Assembly: GCA_947466005.1 (NCBI GenBank)
Contig: CANIBV010000065.1
Location: 1 to 9,091 of the forward strand
Direction: 5' to 3'
From: Spartobacteria bacterium
GTDB lineage: Bacteria; Verrucomicrobiota; Verrucomicrobiia; Chthoniobacterales; UBA6821
DNA length: 9,091 bases
The notes under the pieces are model-generated. The model saw only the letters and a list, made by a program, of their open reading frames with translations. It ran no database searches and had not been told where the DNA came from. The number at the start of each line of letters is the position of its first letter. Within the stretch, counting starts at the first letter, position 1. This document shows positions 6,478-9,091 of this stretch, piece by piece. The position numbers and the translations under genes are program-made.

Positions 6478-7049
6478 TCCTCGCCTTTCACAAGCCGTAC
6501 GGGGTCCTCTCCCAGTTCACGCCGGACGGTTCCCCGAACCGGACGCTGGCGGAGTTCGGCTTTCCGAAGGGAGTCTATCCGATCGGCCGCCTCGATGCCG
6601 ATTCCGAGGGATTGCTTCTGCTGAGTGACGAAGCCGGACTGAACACCCGACTGCTCGATCCCGAACGCGGACATCCCCGCCGCTACTGGGCGCAGGTGGA
6701 GCGCATCCCCTCATCGTCCTCGCTGGACCAACTGGCCGCAGGAGTCACCATTCAGGAGTACACCACGCGACTCTGCCGGATCTGGATGCTTGACCCGCAA
6801 CCCGAAGTGCCGCCGCGTGATCCTCCGATCCGTTTCCGCAAGAGCGTCCCCGACTGCTGGATTGGCATCCAACTCACCGAGGGCAAGAACCGTCAGGTGC
6901 GCAAGATGACGGCGGCGATCGGACATCCCACGCTCCGTCTCTTGCGAGTCCAAGTCGGTGATCTGGAACTCGGCGATTTGAAAGCAGGTACCTGGAGGGA
7001 GTTGGCCCAGGAAGCGAGCGTTCTCATTTTCGGGAAAAACAAGCAGTGA
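6474..7049 (+). CDS. rluE: 23S rRNA pseudouridine synthase, RluE type
   Basis: Pseudouridine synthase of the RsuA/RluB/E/F family; E. coli RluE modifies U2457 of 23S rRNA. The product has 191 residues. FHKPYGVLSQFT (5-16) is the family start, and GRLDADSEGLLLL (38-50) holds the catalytic aspartate D41. RDPPIRFRKSVPDCWI (115-130) and EGKNRQVRKMTAAIGHPTLR (136-155) match RluE closely. There is no N-terminal S4 domain, as in RluE. The ATG at 6474 overlaps the MFS stop (ATGA). A longer in-frame start at 6402 would lie inside the MFS gene and add 24 residues unlike the family, so it was rejected. rRNA modification between a transporter and a decarboxylase suggests an operon held together by compact packing rather than a shared pathway. 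The precise target nucleotide is inferred. Confidence 0.93.
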   Translation: MILAFHKPYGVLSQFTPDGSPNRTLAEFGFPKGVYPIGRLDADSEGLLLLSDEAGLNTRLLDPERGHPRRYWAQVERIPSSSSLDQLAAGVTIQEYTTRLCRIWMLDPQPEVPPRDPPIRFRKSVPDCWIGIQLTEGKNRQVRKMTAAIGHPTLRLLRVQVGDLELGDLKAGTWRELAQEASVLIFGKNKQ

Positions 7050-7831
7050 TAAATCGGGACAGCCTTCGGATTCCTTCACTTCTGCTTGGAGTGCTAGCCA
7101 CCTACGTCACACTCCCCTCCATGCACTCAGCGGAAACCCTCACTCAGTTTTCCACCATCAATGCCCTGATGCAGGGGATCTACGACGGGCCGACCACATT
7201 CGCCCAAGTTCGCCGCTACGGAGATTTTGGCATCGGCACCGTGAACCATCTCGACGGCGAGATGCTTGCCTTGGACGGGGTCTTTTACCAGATCGCCAGC
7301 GACGGGAAGGTGCACGTGATCTCCGATCGTGAGAAGACCTCCTTCGCCACGGTCTCCTTCTTCCGTGGGGAGCATTCAGCCGCGGTGCCAAAGCTCACCT
7401 CGTTCAGGGCACTTCAAGACTGGCTCGACCGGCATCTGGGATCGAAGAACTACTTTTGGTCGGTGCGGATCCACGGGACCTTCCCCGTGATGAAGGTCCG
7501 CAGCATCTCCCGCCAGCACCCTCCCTATCGCCCTCTCGCCGATGTCGCGAAATCAGAACGCATCTACGACTACCGGCACGTCACCGGGACTCTCGTCGGA
7601 TTCCGTTCCTCTCCCTACATCAAGGGAATCAACGTCCCCGGCTACCACTTTCATTTCCTGAGCGATGACAAGACCCTTGGCGGCCACGTGATGGCGTGCA
7701 GCGTGAAGGAAGCCTCCGCCAAGTGGGACTCGCACCGAAACTTTCAGATGATGCTGCCGGATGACCCCATCTTCCGCCGTGCCGATCTCTCGCCACACGA
7801 CGAGGCGGCGCTGCGGAACGTTGAGCAGTGA
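7046..7831 (+). CDS. budA: Alpha-acetolactate decarboxylase, possibly exported
   Basis: Converts (S)-2-acetolactate to (R)-acetoin with release of CO2, drawing acetolactate away from branched-chain amino acid synthesis. The 261-residue product carries the family motifs: GDFGIGTVNHLDGEMLALDG (59-78, with E72 in the active-site region), FATVSFF (100-106), and the zinc ligands of GYHFHFLSDDKTLGGH, which are H201, H203 and H214. A C-terminal acidic residue (E260) fits the known active-site glutamate near the family C-terminus. Starting at the GTG at 7046 (GTGA overlap with the rluE stop), the first 29 residues look like a signal peptide: R4 and R8, then the hydrophobic run PSLLLGVLATYV and a possible cut near A29. 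An ATG at 7121 (residue 26) would give a cytoplasmic form. Some known members are secreted. No acetolactate synthase or butanediol dehydrogenase gene is nearby. Confidence 0.93.
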   Translation: MINRDSLRIPSLLLGVLATYVTLPSMHSAETLTQFSTINALMQGIYDGPTTFAQVRRYGDFGIGTVNHLDGEMLALDGVFYQIASDGKVHVISDREKTSFATVSFFRGEHSAAVPKLTSFRALQDWLDRHLGSKNYFWSVRIHGTFPVMKVRSISRQHPPYRPLADVAKSERIYDYRHVTGTLVGFRSSPYIKGINVPGYHFHFLSDDKTLGGHVMACSVKEASAKWDSHRNFQMMLPDDPIFRRADLSPHDEAALRNVEQ

Positions 7832-7867
7832 CGCCGAGGGCGGAAGTCGAGAGCGATGGGTGCGAAC

Positions 7868-7895
7868 TCCCTAGCACCTGTTCCCTGGTTCCTAG
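7868..7895. repeat. Four degenerate 7-bp units at the budA/FmdB-like gene junction
   Basis: TCCCTAG, CACCTGT, TCCCTGG and TTCCTAG follow each other exactly in phase, with consensus TCCCTRG. They lie between the two convergent genes and overlap the stop codon of the minus-strand gene. The rest of this gap (7832-7891) shows only small hairpins (CGCC-GAG-GGCG at about 7832; GGTGC/GCACC) and no clear terminator with a T tract. Confidence 0.45.
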
Positions 7896-8125
7896 TGACA
7901 GCCGCAGCCTGAGCCACAGCCACCACCCGAGGAGGCGGCACGCGGAGCAGGCGTATCGCCCCCCTTCCGGACAAAGCCAAATCCCCCCGTGATCACGCGC
8001 CGCACGGGCTCGCCCGTCTCGGGATGCTTGCTGAGCGGGGCATCCTTCATGCTCTGCTGCACTTCGAAGGTATGGGGCTCGTCGCCCGGCTTGCTTGGGA
8101 TCGTTTCGTAGAGATAAGTGGCCAT
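7892..8125 (-). CDS. FmdB-like small protein lacking the zinc-ribbon cysteines
   Basis: A 77-residue protein resembling the FmdB/CxxC_CxxC_SSSS zinc-ribbon family, whose members usually start MPTYEYRCxxCG, then have a second CPxCG knuckle and RRLISGG. Here the frame is kept (MATYLYETI, FEVQQSMKDAPLSKHP, PVRRVITGGFGFVRKG), but both CxxC knuckles are replaced: IPSKPGDEP in place of the first, HPETGEP in place of the second. The only cysteines are in the C-terminal tail GGGCGSGCGCH (67-77). It may bind metal through the tail or not at all. The cellular role is unknown even for the canonical family, some members of which are called regulators of amide or formamide degradation. It lies 18 nt downstream of the tRNA-Val gene on the same strand, too close for its own promoter, so it is probably made from the tRNA transcript. 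Confidence 0.82.
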   Translation of the reverse strand: MATYLYETIPSKPGDEPHTFEVQQSMKDAPLSKHPETGEPVRRVITGGFGFVRKGGDTPAPRAASSGGGCGSGCGCH

Positions 8126-8143
8126 GATTCGATCGTGAAGAAA

Positions 8144-8218
8144 TGGTGCGCGATGCAGGGTTCGAACCTGCGACTTCTTGCGTGTGAAGCAAGCGCTCTA
8201 CCACTGAGCTAATCGCGC
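8144..8218 (-). tRNA. tRNA-Val, anticodon CAC
   Basis: A complete cloverleaf of 75 nt including an encoded CCA. The acceptor stem is GCGCGAT/ATCGCGC with discriminator A73. The D arm is GCTC-AGTGGTA-GAGC. The anticodon arm is CTTGC-TTCACAC-GCAAG, with CAC at positions 34-36. The variable loop is AAGTC and the T arm GCAGG-TTCGAAC-CCTGC. Every stem pairs fully. CAC reads GUG, so the tRNA carries valine. The FmdB-like gene follows after 18 nt. Confidence 0.97.
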
Positions 8219-8233
8219 ATGAACTGAGAAGTG

Positions 8234-8262
8234 ATTAAAATTAGGCCGCCTGTTCTCGGCAA
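8234..8262 (-). promoter_or_regulatory. Possible promoter of tRNA-Val
   Basis: On the minus strand TTGCCG (plus 8257-8262) and TTTAAT (plus 8234-8239) are exactly 17 bp apart, and the -10 box ends 15 nt before the tRNA. The boxes score 4/6 and 5/6, though the second base of the -10 is T rather than the usual A. A 7-bp dyad (TCTCGGC 8254-8260 / GCCGAGA 8272-8278) overlaps the -35 box. Confidence 0.45.
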
Positions 8263-8313
8263 GGAGATACCGCCGAGAGCACTATAGGATGTAAAGGAGG
8301 CCTTTTTTTCCAA

Positions 8314-8328
8314 CGGACCACAGGTCCG
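8314..8328 (-). other. Short hairpin just after ppsA
   Basis: CGGACC-ACA-GGTCCG forms a 6-bp stem with a 3-nt loop 14 nt past the ppsA stop codon. On the minus strand it is followed by TTGG and a run of seven A, not T, so it is not a classic intrinsic terminator. It may stabilise the mRNA 3' end. Confidence 0.35.
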
Positions 8329-8342
8329 GGGGGCCGGGCAAG

Positions 8343-9030
8343 CTACCGCGAGCGAAAAGCGTCCTCGGCCTTCGCGATGACGCGCTTCACTGCCAGAAAG
8401 CTGTCGGGACTCACAGAAATGGAATCAATGCCATGTTCCACCAGAAAACGGGCAAACTCGGGGTGGTCACTCGGCGCTTGTCCGCAAATTCCAGTGTGGG
8501 CGCCGCTCTTTTGAGCCTTGGAGAGGAGTTCGGCGATCGCCGTGGTCACGGCCTCGTCGCGCTCGTCGAAGAGGGTGCTCAGGATGTCGCTGTCACGATC
8601 AACGCCGAGAACCAACTGCGTCAGGTCGTTGGATCCTATGGAAAATCCGTCGAACCGTTCGGCAAACCGTTCGGCCAGCAGTACGTTGGAAGGAATCTCC
8701 GCCATCACGTGGATTTGCAAACCCTTCCGGTGGCGCACCAAGCCGTTCTTGGAAAGCTCGGCCAACACCTTGTCCGCCTCGGCGATCGTCCTACAAAACG
8801 GAATCATGATGACGATGTTCTCAAGGCCCAACTCCTCGCGCGCCATCCGCACGGCCCGGCACTCGAGCGCGAACCCATCCCGGTATCCCTCGCTGTAATA
8901 GCGACTTGCTCCCCTCCAGCCGAGCATCGGGTTCTCCTCATGCGGTTCGAATGCGGAGCCGCCGATCAGGCGCGCGTATTCGTTTGTCTTGAAATCGCTC
9001 ATCCGAACGATCACCGGGTTTGGGTGGTGA
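8343..9030 (-). CDS. ppsA: Phosphoenolpyruvate synthase (PpsA), C-terminal part only
   Basis: PEP synthase makes PEP from pyruvate and ATP, releasing AMP and phosphate, for gluconeogenesis. About 228 C-terminal codons are seen, covering the PEP-utilising TIM-barrel domain: HPNPVIVRMSDFKTNEYARL, then ENPMLGWRGASRYY, IMIPFCRT, EIPSNVLLAERF, DGFSIGSNDLTQL, DRDSDILSTLFDERDEAV and GICGQAPSDHPEF with the active-site cysteine. All match E. coli PpsA closely, with the stop (TAG) at the expected place. The full enzyme has about 790 residues, so the ATP-binding domain and phosphohistidine domain lie beyond the window. A GTG at 9014 can be read as a start but falls inside the conserved PVIVR motif and is not the real one. 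Upstream of 9030 the sequence repeats itself out of frame and meets a TGA at 9060-9062. Confidence 0.93.
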
Positions 9031-9091
9031 TCGCGCGTATTCGTTTGTCTTGAAATCGCTCATCCGAACGATCACCGGGTTTGGGTGGTGA
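8971..9091. repeat. Two identical 60-bp copies at the window end
   Basis: Bases 8971-9030 and 9032-9091 are identical and separated by one base, an offset of 61 bp. Both copies encode the same ppsA segment (HPNPVIVRMSDFKTNEYA), but the offset is not a multiple of three, so the outer copy is out of frame. The second copy ends exactly at the last base of the window. An assembly artefact at a contig end is the likeliest explanation. Confidence 0.9.

Noticed and set aside
7629..8204. 191-codon minus-strand frame crossing the tRNA and two genes
   Set aside because: It runs through tRNA-Val, the FmdB-like gene in another frame and the 3' end of budA, so it is not a real gene.
9012..9014. GTG at 9014 as the ppsA start
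   Set aside because: It lies within the conserved PVIVR segment of the PEP-binding barrel. The true start is hundreds of codons upstream, outside the window.

Overview
The window is a 9.1 kb stretch of ordinary bacterial chromosome, most likely from a member of the Verrucomicrobiota (PVC group). This placement is an inference. It rests on the N-terminus of RpoA (MPIRLGRFEMPKTLVKDE), a type II glutamine synthetase, an L17 with a long Lys/Ala/Glu tail, a cysteine-poor FmdB-like protein, and the near absence of Shine-Dalgarno sequences. No phylogeny could be run. Both ends cut through genes (nuoH on the left, ppsA on the right). A 60-bp direct repeat sits exactly at the right end, so the window may be a whole metagenomic contig with an assembly artefact at that end.

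Layout: (1) 1-772, minus strand, the 5' two thirds of nuoH (respiratory complex I). (2) 1026-2562, minus strand, rpoA-rplQ, with its own promoter and a strong terminator, detached from the rest of the alpha ribosomal-protein operon. (3) 2857-3879, minus strand, glnII (eukaryote-like glutamine synthetase) with a perfect 12-bp-stem terminator downstream. Upstream lies a -24/-12 element with exact sigma-54 spacing. (4) 4124-7831, plus strand, four genes joined by 1-4 bp overlaps: a YghZ/Gpr-type aldo-keto reductase, an MFS transporter, an RluE-type 23S rRNA pseudouridine synthase and an alpha-acetolactate decarboxylase with a possible signal peptide. (5) 7892-8218, minus strand, tRNA-Val(CAC) followed after 18 nt by a small FmdB-like gene. 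(6) 8343-9030, minus strand, the C-terminal PEP-binding barrel of ppsA.

Functionally the region mixes information processing (RNA polymerase alpha, L17, tRNA, rRNA modification), nitrogen assimilation (GSII, probably under nitrogen-responsive sigma-54 control) and carbon metabolism (PEP synthase, acetolactate decarboxylase, aldehyde reduction). I found no phage, CRISPR, transposon or defence genes, and nothing that looks like a wholly new system. The more unusual signals are intergenic. They are a 13-bp sequence shared at about the same distance upstream of rpoA and glnII, degenerate repeats with a 7-bp period in three gene gaps (two with purine/pyrimidine inverted arms), and the sigma-54 element in front of glnII.
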